This document shows, piece after piece, positions 18,335 through 27,481 of a DNA stretch of 64,000 nucleotides. The position numbers and the translations under genes were made by a program. A model generated the notes under the pieces. That model did not search any database. It worked only from the letters and a program-made list of their open reading frames with translations, and was not told where the DNA came from. The stretch spans positions 310,001-374,000 of the forward strand of contig NZ_JYLI01000003.1 of the NCBI RefSeq assembly GCF_001439785.1, given 5' to 3'. Each line of letters opens with the position of its first letter. Position 1 is the first letter of the stretch. The DNA comes from Pseudomonas poae (GTDB lineage: Bacteria; Pseudomonadota; Gammaproteobacteria; Pseudomonadales; Pseudomonadaceae).

Positions 18335-19816
18335 TCAGACCATCATCAAGAGCACGGCGACGAAAATGCTGCCGGCGGAGAAGGTCATGGTCCGAGACGA
18401 CCAGGTGTTGAACCAACGTTGAAAGCTGGCCAAATCGCGGGTCAGTTTGGTGTCCTGGCGGGTCCAGGACTGTTGATCAAGGCGGAAGAACACGTAGATC
18501 TTCACCAGCGCGCCCATGATCTGGTTGTAATAGAGAATCACCGGGTAAGCCGGGCCGATGGTGTGGCCGGAGCACGACAGCAGCAGAGTGAGGATCAGGC
18601 GGGTGATGCCGATCCACAGCAGGTACGCGAGGATGAAGGCGCCGCCGTACTTGAAGGTGGCGATGATTGCCACGGTCAGGCCGAGCAGGGAGGTCCACAT
18701 CGACACGCGCTGGTCGAACAGCACCACGCTGGTGAACAGGCCCAGGCGGCGAACACCCAGGCCCAGGGCGCGGGAGTTCTGGCGCAGGTTGTTGCCGTAC
18801 CAGCGGAACATCAGCTTGCGGCTGGCCTTGATGAAGCTCTTTTCCGGCGGGTGTTCCACGGTGTTGATCGCGGCGTCCGGCACGTAGAAGGTGTCGTAGC
18901 CCAGGCGCATGAGGCTGAACCAGCTGGACTTGTCATCACCGGTGAGGAACTTGAAGCGGCCCAGGCGCCAGTGTTGCAGCGAGTCGCTTTCCACGTCGGC
19001 GATAAAGCCCGGGTCGGTGACCACGCGGGCACGGAACACCGACATGCGTCCGGTCATGGTCAGTACGCGCTTGGACAGGGCCATGGAGCACATGTTGATG
19101 TGGCGTTGGGCGAAGCGCAGCTTGTGCCATTCGCTCATGATGTAGCCGCCGCGTACTTCGCAGAATTCGTTGGTGGTCAGGCCGCCAACGTTGCCGAACA
19201 GCTGGAACCACGGCACGGTCTTGCGCACCACGCCTTCGGCCAGCACGGTGTCGCCATCGATCACGGCCACCACGGCGCGGTCATCCGGCAGGTGACGTGA
19301 GATGGCGCGAAAACCAAAGGCCAGGCCGTCGCGCTTGCCGGTGCCGGCGATGCGCACGAAGTCGAGCTTCACATGCTCGGGTGGGTTCATCTTTTCCCAA
19401 AGGCTTTTGACCAGCAGCTCATCGGACATTTCCACCAGCGAGCACACCACGGTGGTGGGGAAGCCGCATTCGATGGCTTCGCGGATCACTGAGCTGTAGA
19501 CCTGTGCGGTGGTCAGCGCATCGATACGAAAACTGGTGACCATCAGGAACACATGGGACGGGTCGGCAGCCTTGCCCAGCTTGCGCACTTTGCGGCGCAG
19601 GTGCGGGTACACCACGTACAGAAACAGCATGCCGCGAAAGAAGTGCGTCGCACCCATCGAGTAGCGCCAGATACCCACGGCGCCAATCAGGAAAATAAAA
19701 TTCTTCGACTCGGAGTCGAACGTACTCGCCGGCAACAGCAGGGCGAGACCCATCAGCAGGCTCAGAAAGAACAGCCAGCCGGCGGATTGGAGCAGTACGT
19801 GTTTTAACTTGGACAT
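18335..19816 (-). CDS. alg8: Alginate polymerase Alg8 (GT2 glycosyltransferase)
   Basis: Inner-membrane family-2 glycosyltransferase that polymerises GDP-mannuronate. It has N-terminal membrane helices, the DGDTV (DxD) donor-binding motif near residue 188, TGDDKSSW, the QHWRLGR (QxxRW-like) segment, and C-terminal helices. With ATG at 19816 it has 493 residues, nearly the size of the P. aeruginosa enzyme (494). An ATG three codons upstream (19825) is possible. An open frame continuing far upstream to 20572 overlaps algD and is not coding. Confidence 0.96.
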   Translation of the reverse strand: MSKLKHVLLQSAGWLFFLSLLMGLALLLPASTFDSESKNFIFLIGAVGIWRYSMGATHFFRGMLFLYVVYPHLRRKVRKLGKAADPSHVFLMVTSFRIDALTTAQVYSSVIREAIECGFPTTVVCSLVEMSDELLVKSLWEKMNPPEHVKLDFVRIAGTGKRDGLAFGFRAISRHLPDDRAVVAVIDGDTVLAEGVVRKTVPWFQLFGNVGGLTTNEFCEVRGGYIMSEWHKLRFAQRHINMCSMALSKRVLTMTGRMSVFRARVVTDPGFIADVESDSLQHWRLGRFKFLTGDDKSSWFSLMRLGYDTFYVPDAAINTVEHPPEKSFIKASRKLMFRWYGNNLRQNSRALGLGVRRLGLFTSVVLFDQRVSMWTSLLGLTVAIIATFKYGGAFILAYLLWIGITRLILTLLLSCSGHTIGPAYPVILYYNQIMGALVKIYVFFRLDQQSWTRQDTKLTRDLASFQRWFNTWSSRTMTFSAGSIFVAVLLMMV

Positions 19817-19899
19817 AAGCGTCATCCGAAGGTGAAGAAGGCTCCGGCTGCACCTGCTGGGGGAGCAGGACAGGTGCAGCGCGGAACTTGCCGTTGCTG

Positions 19900-21216
19900 T
19901 TACCAGCAAATGCCTTCGGTACGACCTGTCGTGCAGGTCGCCTTGGACATGAAGCCCACCAGGTCGATCACTTGCTTGCCGTGCGGTGCGTTCTGCGCCA
20001 GGGCGCGGAATTTTTCGTCGCGGTTGCCGAGGATGATCACGTCGGAGTTGTTGATCACGTCGTCGAAGTCCGAGTTGAGCAGGGACGACACGTGCGGGAT
20101 CTTGCCTTCGATGTAGTCCTTGTTCGCACCGTGGACACGGGCGTACTCGACGTTGCTGTCGTAGATGCTCAGGTCGTAGCCCTTGCCGATCAGCATTTCG
20201 GCCAGCTCCACCAGCGGGCTTTCGCGCAGGTCGTCGGTGCCGGCCTTGAAGCTCAGGCCCAGCAGGGCGACTTTGCGCTTGTCGTGGCTGGAAACGATGT
20301 CGAAGGCGTTCTGCACCTGGGATTCGTTGCTGCGCATCAGCGAGTTGAGCAGCGGCGCTTCCACGTCCAGGGAACCTGCGCGGTATGTCAGGGCGCGCAC
20401 GTCCTTTGGCAGGCACGAGCCGCCGAACGCGAAGCCCGGGCGCATGTAGTACTGGGACAGGTTGAGGGTCTTGTCCTGGCACACCACTTCCATCACTTCG
20501 CGACCGTCGACACCGACAGCCTTGGCAATGTTGCCGATCTCGTTGGCGAAGGTCACTTTGGTGGCGTGCCACACGTTGCAGGTGTACTTGATCATTTCGG
20601 CAACGGCGATGTCCTTGCGGATGATCGGTGCGTCGAGTTCTTCGTACAGCGATTGCAGGACATCGCCGGAGGCTTTGTCGAACTCGCCAATGACGGTCAT
20701 CGGCGGCAGGTCGTAGTCGGCGATGGCAGTGGATTCACGCAGGAATTCCGGGTTGACCGCGACGCCGAAGTCGACACCGGCCTTTTTGCCGGAGCAGTCT
20801 TCCAGGATCGGGATAACCACATTGGCCACGGTGCCTGGCAATACGGTGCTGCGCACCACCACGGTATGACGGGTGGTCTTGTCACGCAGCACAAGACCGA
20901 TTTCACGGCACACGGCTTCGATGTAATCCAGTTCCAGATCGCCGTTTTTCTTGCTTGGCGTGCCGACGCAGATCATCGACAGGTCGGTGTCACGAATCGC
21001 TTCGGCGAAGTTGGTGGTGCCACGCAGTCGGCCGGTTTGGATACCCTGGCTCAACAGCTCGCCCAGACCAGGCTCAACGATGGGCGATTTGCCAGCGTTG
21101 ATCAGGTCGATCTTGTCCTTGGAAATGTCTACGCCAACCACGTCGTGGCCACGGGCAGACAGGCAACCGGCACAGACTGCGCCAACGTAACCCAAACCAA
21201 ATATGCTGATGCGCAT
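19900..21216 (-). CDS. algD: GDP-mannose 6-dehydrogenase AlgD
   Basis: First committed enzyme of alginate synthesis: NAD-dependent four-electron oxidation of GDP-mannose to GDP-mannuronate. The Rossmann motif FGLGYVGAV starts at residue 6, and the catalytic cysteine is Cys268 in [12 protein letters not shown], the same number as in P. aeruginosa. The 438-residue length is normal. The start at 21216 has AGAGGTAAT upstream; an in-frame extension to 21324 is non-homologous leader. It is the first gene of the operon and has a long untranslated leader. Confidence 0.97.
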   Translation of the reverse strand: MRISIFGLGYVGAVCAGCLSARGHDVVGVDISKDKIDLINAGKSPIVEPGLGELLSQGIQTGRLRGTTNFAEAIRDTDLSMICVGTPSKKNGDLELDYIEAVCREIGLVLRDKTTRHTVVVRSTVLPGTVANVVIPILEDCSGKKAGVDFGVAVNPEFLRESTAIADYDLPPMTVIGEFDKASGDVLQSLYEELDAPIIRKDIAVAEMIKYTCNVWHATKVTFANEIGNIAKAVGVDGREVMEVVCQDKTLNLSQYYMRPGFAFGGSCLPKDVRALTYRAGSLDVEAPLLNSLMRSNESQVQNAFDIVSSHDKRKVALLGLSFKAGTDDLRESPLVELAEMLIGKGYDLSIYDSNVEYARVHGANKDYIEGKIPHVSSLLNSDFDDVINNSDVIILGNRDEKFRALAQNAPHGKQVIDLVGFMSKATCTTGRTEGICW

Positions 21217-22030
21217 CGCAATTACCTCTGTATTTAAATCATTGCCATTGGATGGCCGGAGTTCATGTTTGCAAGCGTCACTAATGCCGCGAAAGTTAGG
21301 CGAATAGACGCCGACTTGCCGCATGCAGGCATGTTGAATAACGAGTGACTAACTATTGCACTCAAGTTGTGCGCAACGTGGCCTTGTTATTGGGGCTTGC
21401 CCTCAAATGCAGCCAGCCTTCCTGGGAGAAGGACGTGGCGCCAGTGCCGCAAGACCTTGATAGTGGCTATAAGCCTTTAATTATCAATGGCTTGGGTTGT
21501 CTCACTGACCCATCAGGGGAAGCTCGGCCTTGGCCTTATAGTGTGTGGCAATGCATCCTTATCGCCGCTCTTAACTAGTGGGTTGGTGTTCTGACCCCTG
21601 AGCGAAAGTTATTAAGACAACTTCGCTACTTCCGTTGGTCTGCCATGTAAGTCATCTCCTACAGAAACATAGAATTTCGTTACCGGTGGTATGAGCGGTG
21701 CTTTGAGATGAAGTTCCTGGCCGCTCATCCTGTTTCTGGAAATTTCTTGAAATATTAGAAAAGATGGCACTGGTATTATATTGATAGCACTTGCTATCTA
21801 AGCCAGTAGTTGTGGGGAGATCATGCGCGGAGATGGTTTTGTGCCACTAGTGTTTTGGAAAATGGGTGCCACTACGAAAAAAATCGACGAATGTCGAGTG
21901 AAAGATTTTTCAGGATTTCATGTGAATTTTTTTTGACGTCAAAAAGACAGCGTTTTTTGCGGCGGGAGATGCGGGAGGAGGGCGGGAAGGTACCCGCTCC
22001 CGTCTTTGAGCGCTCAATGTGTGTCAGGCT
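21217..22030. promoter_or_regulatory. algD upstream region and long leader
   Basis: An 814-bp stretch without a convincing gene, between algD and yaaA (both minus strand). It is AT-richer than its surroundings. It contains an AlgU-type promoter match near 21690-21716, giving a leader of about 470 nt (the P. aeruginosa leader is about 370 nt). TCCGTTGGTC near 21630 resembles the AlgR core ACCGTTCGTC, but only weakly. The T-rich part around 21930-21950 may end the yaaA transcript. Open frames here, such as 21345-21578 (plus), lack family resemblance. Confidence 0.7.
21690..21716 (-). promoter_or_regulatory. AlgU (sigma-22/RpoE-like) promoter candidate for algD
   Basis: On the minus strand the motif reads GAACTT (21716-21711), 16 bp, then TCATA. 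The P. aeruginosa algD promoter has GAACTT with a 17-bp spacer and TCCTA, so both boxes and the distant position fit an ECF-sigma promoter. Transcription would begin near 21683. Confidence 0.65.
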
Positions 22031-22810
22031 TTATTCCGGTGCATGATCGCGCAGGAACACCAGCGTGTCCGGCTTGGACTGCTGCGCATTGAAGCGATAA
22101 CCCTGCATCTCGAACTGCTTGAGTTTGGCCGGATCGTTGATGCGCTCTTCGATGACAAAGCGGCTCATCATGCCCCGTGCTTTTTTCGCGTAGAAGCTGA
22201 TGATTTTGTACTGGCCGTTCTTCAGGTCCTTGAACTCGGTATTGATGATCCGGGCGTTCAAAGCCGTGCGTTTGACCGCAGAGAAGTATTCGTTGGAAGC
22301 CAGGTTGAGCAGCACGTCATCACCTTGTGCGGCCAGCGCTTCGTTGAGCCACTCGCTGATGCGCGTGCCCCAGAAAGCGTACAGGTCCTTGCCACGGGCG
22401 TTGGCGAGTTTAGTGCCCATTTCCAGGCGGTACGGCATCATCAGGTCGAGCGGACGCAGCAGGCCGTAGAGGCCTGAAAGCATGCGCAGGTGGTCCTGGG
22501 CGTAGCTGAAATCGGCGTCGCTCAAGGTGTCGGCGTTGAGACCGGTGTAGACGTCGCCCTTGAACGCGAGCAGCGCCTGCTTGGCGTTTTCGGGGGTGAA
22601 GGAGGGCGTCCAGCTGCCGAAGCGCGCGGCGTTGAGACCGCCGATCTTGTCGGAGACGTGCATCAACTCGCTGATTTGCGCCGGTGTCAGTTCACGCAGT
22701 TGTTCGATCAGCTCCTGGGAATGGTCGAGGTATTGCGGCTGGGTGAAGCGCGGGGTGGCCGGGGGGGATTCGAAGTCCAGGGTTTTGGCGGGGGAAATGA
22801 CCGTCAGCAT
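22031..22810 (-). CDS. yaaA: Peroxide stress protein YaaA
   Basis: YaaA/DUF328 family protein (259 residues), which lowers intracellular iron and protects against peroxide in E. coli. The family hallmarks are present: the start [11 protein letters not shown], the [19 protein letters not shown] segment and [15 protein letters not shown]. The length is normal. A short AT-rich region and the algD control region follow, so it is likely monocistronic. Confidence 0.95.
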   Translation of the reverse strand: MLTVISPAKTLDFESPPATPRFTQPQYLDHSQELIEQLRELTPAQISELMHVSDKIGGLNAARFGSWTPSFTPENAKQALLAFKGDVYTGLNADTLSDADFSYAQDHLRMLSGLYGLLRPLDLMMPYRLEMGTKLANARGKDLYAFWGTRISEWLNEALAAQGDDVLLNLASNEYFSAVKRTALNARIINTEFKDLKNGQYKIISFYAKKARGMMSRFVIEERINDPAKLKQFEMQGYRFNAQQSKPDTLVFLRDHAPE

Positions 22811-22980
22811 GGGTTGGCTCCTATAGTCGTTGGAGGATTGTAGGGGGTTGAGGGGATTGGGTGTATATCCGTTGCTGCGGTAATGGCTGATATGGGTTGC
22901 GCCCTTGCGGCGCGCCCCAGATCAAGATCAAGAGCGCGACTGCCTTAAAGCCGACCGGAATGGTTTGCCGAACGCTATCA

Positions 22981-23074
22981 AAATGTGGGAGGGGGCTTGC
23001 TCCCGATAGCAGTGGGTCAGCTACAAATAAGCTGACTGACCCAGCTCATCGGGAGCAAGCCCCCTCCCACATTT
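22981..23074. repeat. REP pair (GTGGGAGGGGGCTTGCTCCC family)
   Basis: Two inverted REP cores bounded by AAATGTGGG and CCCACATTT, with an inner GGGTCAGCT/AGCTGACCC stem, making a 94-bp REPIN-like palindrome. It lies in the 398-bp gap between yaaA and the deacetylase-like gene, which shows no coding potential. GATCAAGATCAAGA near 22920 and TTTTGATCTTGATCTCAAG near 23119 form a further loose inverted pair. Confidence 0.88.
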
Positions 23075-23208
23075 GGATCTCCACTTGTCTGATGGACATC
23101 ACACTGCTTTTGCTCTGGCTTTTGATCTTGATCTCAAGCGGCCTGCCCACCCCAATCCCACGAGTCGATCAGCTATAGTGCCCAACCATTCAGGAAGGGA
23201 GTCCCCCT

Positions 23209-24333
23209 GTGCGATTAGCACTTTTATTGTCTGCATGCCTGCTATGCCTGAACGCCCAAGCTGCCCCCGCTGACGTTGCCAGCCTGGACCGCGGCACCTG
23301 GCCCGAAAAGCTCGGCAGCCCGGCGCTGTTCGACGTAGCCTCACGCGCCGAAATCCTGATGTTCTCCCGCAGCCTGCTGGCCAGCGAGTCCCTTGACGAA
23401 CCCTCGCTCAAACAGCGCCTAGGCTTGAAGATCATCAACCTGGCCGCCATCGACGACCTGCGCCGCCAACTGTGGAAGCGCCTGCTGGCAAACTACATCT
23501 TCGCCCAGCAGAGCTGCGAGGAAGATGCCTCGTTCTGCTACCTGGTGGAGAGCATGGACGACCTGCGCGAGCAGGCCGGCAAGCTTGAGCTCAGCGAAGA
23601 CTCCTTCTATATAGGGTGGGCCGCCCCGAGCCATGCCTTCCATGAGCGTTACCTGGACGAGCTGCTGCGCAAGGCGGCCCTGTTCCCGCAGATCAGCAGC
23701 GAAGTCGCGCGCTTCGGCGACCATGAGCGCAATGGCGACGAGTTCAACGACCGCGTGTTCCTGCTCACCTTCGATGGCGGGCCGGCTGCGGTCGGCGGCA
23801 ATACCGACTGGCTTGCCGACTACCTGCGCAAACAGAAAATGAACGCAACCTTCTTCGTGCTCGGCAGCAGTCTGCAAACCCGTGTGGAGCGCAGCTCGGC
23901 CAGCGACGTGCAGGCGTTGTATCAGGGGCAGTGCGTGGGGACTCAGGGTTGGCAGTACCGTTCCCACAGTCACTGGGTCGACTGGCAAAGCTCTATCACC
24001 CGCAGCGCCACGCTGGCGCAGAACCTGATGCCGGAAAACTATGTGCCGCAGTTCCGGCCGCCCTATGGGCAGCGCCGTGCCGACAGCCAGGGGTTTTTCC
24101 AGTCACAGGGTTTGCAGGTGGCGTTGTGGGATATCGATTCCCAGGACGAGCCGGGCAAGCTCAAGGCCGATGAGTCCGCGCAGCGGGTGCTCACCCTGAT
24201 GCTGTTATGGCGCAAAGGCGTGATCGTATTCCACGACACCCAGGACCGGGCGCGGCTGGCATTGCCGATGTTGCTGCATGAAACGGCGCAGAGCGGGCTG
24301 GGCTGGCAGGACTGTCGGGAGGCGTTTCGCTGA
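23209..24333 (+). CDS. Polysaccharide deacetylase-like (NodB homology) protein with altered metal site
   Basis: Exported 374-residue protein with a signal peptide ending NAQAAP (GTG start with AGGAAGGGAG upstream). A helical N-terminal part (20-180) precedes a NodB domain. Motifs recognisable are TFDGGP (usually TFDDGP), SHSHWV (usually HSxxH), RPPYGQRR, LWDID and IVFHDT. The second Asp of motif 1 is Gly190 and the last His of motif 2 is Val257, so two of the three metal ligands are missing. Deacetylase activity is therefore doubtful; it could be a binding or regulatory protein. The neighbours give no clue. Confidence 0.88.
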   Translation: MRLALLLSACLLCLNAQAAPADVASLDRGTWPEKLGSPALFDVASRAEILMFSRSLLASESLDEPSLKQRLGLKIINLAAIDDLRRQLWKRLLANYIFAQQSCEEDASFCYLVESMDDLREQAGKLELSEDSFYIGWAAPSHAFHERYLDELLRKAALFPQISSEVARFGDHERNGDEFNDRVFLLTFDGGPAAVGGNTDWLADYLRKQKMNATFFVLGSSLQTRVERSSASDVQALYQGQCVGTQGWQYRSHSHWVDWQSSITRSATLAQNLMPENYVPQFRPPYGQRRADSQGFFQSQGLQVALWDIDSQDEPGKLKADESAQRVLTLMLLWRKGVIVFHDTQDRARLALPMLLHETAQSGLGWQDCREAFR

Positions 24334-24680
24334 AAAGCGCAAGTGCCCGGCCCTGTTGGGGATCAGGCGTTTTTGGGGCGATTTTTCAAAGCATTTCAAG
24401 GCAGGCGGACTTCCGACTTTAGCGGGGTAGGTGGCACTCGGCTAGTGCTATTCGTCATCCTGAAAAATAAACTTCAAAAAAACGTCAAAGTGCTTTTTTC
24501 TGTCATGGGTTTTGCGGTATTACGAAGTCAGACCGCCGAACCCTGCAACACAGGTGGCGTCTTCCAAGACTCCTCCTGTGGGCAATGCACTTGACGTCAC
24601 TCAGGTGTGTGCGGTGGTCGAATCGAGGCGCAGCACCGCTCAGGTATTGCGTCGAATGGCTCCCACAAAGGTGACCGAGT
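24334..24680. other. Intergenic region with a nested hairpin
   Basis: No gene is visible. At 24549-24580 there is a symmetric nested hairpin: CACAGG pairs with CCTGTG and inside it GTCTT pairs with AAGAC. It precedes the PhoH gene by about 100 bp and has no T tract, so it may be a leader structure. Confidence 0.4.
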
Positions 24681-26075
24681 ATGGATGATCATGGACGTAA
24701 CCCTTCTTCCGACCAGCCAATCCTTTATGTGCTTGATACCAACGTACTGATCCACGATCCAAACGCACTGCTTAACTTCGAAGAACATCACGTCGCCATC
24801 CCCATGATCGTGCTTGAGGAACTCGACAAACTCAAAAGCGGGCACCACAGCGTGGCCGCCGAATGCCGCCAGGCCATTCGCCTGATCGACAAGACGCTGG
24901 GCGAAGCTTCGCCTGAAGACGTTGAAGTGGGCGTGCCGATCCAGCGTGGCAAAAGCGGACCCAAGGGCCTGCTGTCGATCCTGATGAGCAAGCGCGGCGA
25001 GCCCAACAGCCTGCTGCCGGAAAACCTCAACGACAACAAGATCATCAATCAATTGATCGACCTGCACGCGCGCGACAAGGACCTGCGCCTGGTGCTGGTG
25101 ACCAAAGACATCAATATGCGCCTCAAGGCCCGTGCATGCGGGATCGCGGCCGAGGATTACAGCACCGATCAACTGGTCGACGACGTCTCGATGCTCTCGC
25201 GCGGGTATCACACGGTGCCGGGCTCGTTCTGGGACCTGGTCGCCAAGGTCGAGACCCGTCAGGATCATGGCCGTACCTGGCACCAGGTGCAGTTGATCGA
25301 CAATCTGCCCTCCGTGCACATCAACGAATTCATCGTCGACGAGCAGGGCTTTGTGGGCTGGATCAAAGAGATTCAGGTCGACAAGCTGCTGATCCTCGAC
25401 CTGCATCAGGAGCCCCTGTTGCACCAGGAAGCCTGGGGCCTGAAACCGCGTGACATCTACCAGAGCCTGGCGCTGTATGCGTTGCTCGACCCGGACATCC
25501 ACCTGGTCAACCTGACCGGCGCCGCGGGCTCGGGCAAAACCATCCTCGCCCTGGCGGCGGCCATTGAACAGACCATGGTCACCAAGCGCTATCGCCGCAT
25601 TATCGCGACCCGCAGTGTGCAGGGCCTGGACCAGGAGATCGGCTTTCTGCCCGGCACCGAGGCGGAAAAAATGGAGCCGTGGCTGGGGGCGATCACCGAT
25701 AACCTCGAAGCCTTGCACATGGATGACGAAAACACCCATGGCAGCGTCGACTACATCCTCAGCAAAGTGCCGTTGCAGTTCAAATCCCTCAACTACATTC
25801 GAGGTCGCAGCTTCCAGCAGAGCCTGATCCTGATCGATGAATGCCAGAACCTCACGCCGCATCAGATGAAAACCATCATCACCCGTGCCGGCGCCGGTTC
25901 CAAAGTGGTGTGCCTGGGCAACCTGGCACAGATCGACACCCCTTACCTGTCCGCGACCAGCTCCGGGCTGACTTACCTGACGGAACGCTTCAAGGACTTC
26001 CCGAACGGCGTGCATATTGCGCTGCAAGGGGTACCACGGTCGATTCTGGCGGAATACGCCGAATCTCACCTATAA
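24681..26075 (+). CDS. PIN-PhoH fusion ATPase (PhoH2-like)
   Basis: A 464-residue protein combining an N-terminal PIN nuclease domain (YVLDTNVLIHDP with the first acidic residues, LEELDKLK) and a C-terminal PhoH-type P-loop domain (Walker A GAAGSGKTILA near residue 283; Walker B ILIDECQN). PhoH2 proteins are RNA helicase/RNases in Mycobacterium; the same role is likely here but not shown. The length is typical of the proteobacterial form. The start has AAGGTGA upstream. It appears monocistronic, followed by a REP hairpin. Confidence 0.92.
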   Translation: MDDHGRNPSSDQPILYVLDTNVLIHDPNALLNFEEHHVAIPMIVLEELDKLKSGHHSVAAECRQAIRLIDKTLGEASPEDVEVGVPIQRGKSGPKGLLSILMSKRGEPNSLLPENLNDNKIINQLIDLHARDKDLRLVLVTKDINMRLKARACGIAAEDYSTDQLVDDVSMLSRGYHTVPGSFWDLVAKVETRQDHGRTWHQVQLIDNLPSVHINEFIVDEQGFVGWIKEIQVDKLLILDLHQEPLLHQEAWGLKPRDIYQSLALYALLDPDIHLVNLTGAAGSGKTILALAAAIEQTMVTKRYRRIIATRSVQGLDQEIGFLPGTEAEKMEPWLGAITDNLEALHMDDENTHGSVDYILSKVPLQFKSLNYIRGRSFQQSLILIDECQNLTPHQMKTIITRAGAGSKVVCLGNLAQIDTPYLSATSSGLTYLTERFKDFPNGVHIALQGVPRSILAEYAESHL

Positions 26076-26086
26076 ACGCGGTCAAT

Positions 26087-26128
26087 GTGGGAGCTGGCAA
26101 GCCAGCTCCCACACAAGCCGGCTCCCAC
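26087..26128. repeat. Truncated REP hairpin after the PhoH gene
   Basis: A 12-bp perfect stem (GTGGGAGCTGGC, AA loop, GCCAGCTCCCAC) plus a third partial core ending in CTCCCAC. It begins 11 bp after the phoH-like stop and could act as a transcript end. Confidence 0.8.
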
Positions 26129-26179
26129 ATTTATTGTGTGTAAGGTTTACAATCGGTGCTCCTGTTCAGGAGTAACGCT

Positions 26180-26653
26180 GTGCTGACTCATCTCGATTCC
26201 CAAGGTCGCGCCCATATGGTCGATGTCACCGACAAGTCCGTGACGTTCCGTGAGGCGATGGCCCAAGCGCGGGTGCGCATGTTGCCGGCCACCCTGCAAA
26301 TGATTGTCGACGGCGCCCATCCCAAGGGCGACGTGTTTGCCGTGGCCCGCATCGCCGGGATCCAGGCGGCGAAAAAAACCAGTGACTTGATCCCCTTGTG
26401 CCACCCGCTGATGCTCACCGGCGTCAAGGTCGAACTCAGCGCCGAAGGCGTGGATACCGTGTGCATCGTGGCGCGCTGCAAACTCTCCGGGCAGACCGGC
26501 GTGGAGATGGAAGCGTTGACCGCCGCGAGTGTCGCGGCGTTGACGATCTACGACATGTGCAAGGCCGTGGATCGCGGCATGACCATCGAAAGTGTGCGCC
26601 TGCTGGAAAAGCTCGGTGGCAAGAGCGGGCACTTCAAGGCGGAGGAGCAATGA
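26180..26653 (+). CDS. moaC: Cyclic pyranopterin monophosphate synthase MoaC
   Basis: Molybdenum cofactor step 1: makes cPMP together with MoaA. The GTG start at 26180 has AGGAG at the right distance and gives a start ([15 protein letters not shown]) like E. coli MoaC; an open frame from 26156 is longer but unsupported. Conserved residues are visible: [17 protein letters not shown] and DMCKAVD. It has 157 residues. It overlaps moaD by ATGA, so moaC, moaD and moaE form one operon. Confidence 0.96.
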   Translation: MLTHLDSQGRAHMVDVTDKSVTFREAMAQARVRMLPATLQMIVDGAHPKGDVFAVARIAGIQAAKKTSDLIPLCHPLMLTGVKVELSAEGVDTVCIVARCKLSGQTGVEMEALTAASVAALTIYDMCKAVDRGMTIESVRLLEKLGGKSGHFKAEEQ

Positions 26654-26892
26654 GTATCAACGTGCTGTTTTTTGCGCGCTACGCCGAAGCGGTGGGCTTT
26701 GATTCGCTGGAGATGGAAGGTGATTTCGCCACCGTCGATGCAGTGCGCCTGGCGTTGGCCAGTGACCCGGAGTTTGCAGTGCTCAATGAGTCCAGTCTGA
26801 TGTGTGCGCGCAACGAAGAGCTCTGCTCGCTGGACGAGCCCGTGCAGGCCGGTGATGAAGTGGCGTTTTTCCCCCCCGTGACGGGAGGCTGA
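26650..26892 (+). CDS. moaD: Molybdopterin synthase small subunit MoaD
   Basis: Ubiquitin-fold sulfur carrier of molybdopterin synthase. It is 80 residues long and ends in the required Gly-Gly (FPPVTGG), which is thiocarboxylated by MoeB. The ATG at 26650 overlaps the moaC stop, and moaE starts 2 bp after its stop. Confidence 0.96.
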   Translation: MSINVLFFARYAEAVGFDSLEMEGDFATVDAVRLALASDPEFAVLNESSLMCARNEELCSLDEPVQAGDEVAFFPPVTGG

Positions 26893-26894
26893 AC

Positions 26895-27344
26895 ATGGCG
26901 ATTCGTGTGCAGGCCGACGCCTTTGATCCGGGCGCCGAAGTCAATGCGATGCACGCGGCCAATGCCGGTGTGGGCGCGGTGGTCAGTTTTGTCGGCTATG
27001 TGCGCGACTTCAATGATGGGCGCGACGTGTCGGGGATGTTTCTCGAGCACTATCCCGGCATGACCGAAAAGGCCCTGGCCAAAATCGCCGTGGAGGCCGA
27101 GCAGCGCTGGCCGTTGCTCAAGCTGGAAGTGCTGCACCGCATTGGCGCGCTGGAGCCGGGCGAGCCGATTGTGTTTGTCGCGGCCGCCAGTGCCCATCGC
27201 CAGGCCGCGTTCGATGCCTGTGCGTTTGTGATGGATTACCTGAAGACCCGGGCGCCATTCTGGAAGAAGGAAAACACGCCGGACGGGCCACGCTGGGTGG
27301 AAGGGCGCAGCAGTGATCACGCGGCAGCGGATCGCTGGAAGTAA
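26895..27344 (+). CDS. moaE: Molybdopterin synthase catalytic subunit MoaE
   Basis: Large subunit that transfers sulfur from MoaD to cPMP. The 149-residue protein has the family motifs VVSFVGYVRDFNDGRDV, FLEHYPGM, HRIGALEPGE and the C-terminal APFWKKE with the catalytic lysine region. It is the last gene of moaCDE and is followed by a REP pair. Confidence 0.96.
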   Translation: MAIRVQADAFDPGAEVNAMHAANAGVGAVVSFVGYVRDFNDGRDVSGMFLEHYPGMTEKALAKIAVEAEQRWPLLKLEVLHRIGALEPGEPIVFVAAASAHRQAAFDACAFVMDYLKTRAPFWKKENTPDGPRWVEGRSSDHAAADRWK

Positions 27345-27368
27345 ATGGTTCAAGGTCAATGGAGATCT

Positions 27369-27463
27369 AAATGTGGGAGCGGGATTGCTCGCGAAAGCGG
27401 TAGATCAGTCAGTACATTTTTAACTGACAGACCGCATTCGCGAGCAAGCCCGCTCCCACATTT
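27369..27463. repeat. REP pair (GTGGGAGCGGGATTGCTCGC family)
   Basis: Inverted REP arms bounded by AAATGTGGG and CCCACATTT with a second inner stem (TCAGTCAGT / ACTGAC), 95 bp, between the convergent moaE and rhlB genes. It may serve as a two-way terminator. Confidence 0.88.
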
Positions 27464-27481
27464 TTGACTGCATTCCAACGC

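Noticed and set aside
19817..20572. N-terminal extension of alg8
   Set aside because: It overlaps algD on the same strand in another frame; the Alg8 family length supports the start at 19816.
21345..21578. 77-residue plus-strand ORF in the algD leader
   Set aside because: No ribosome-binding site or family features, and it lies in the long leader of algD.
22981..23074. CRISPR-like repeat array
   Set aside because: The repeats are paired inverted REP cores without regular spacers or cas genes.
24597..26069. 490-residue minus-strand open frame
   Set aside because: Antisense shadow of the PIN-PhoH gene.
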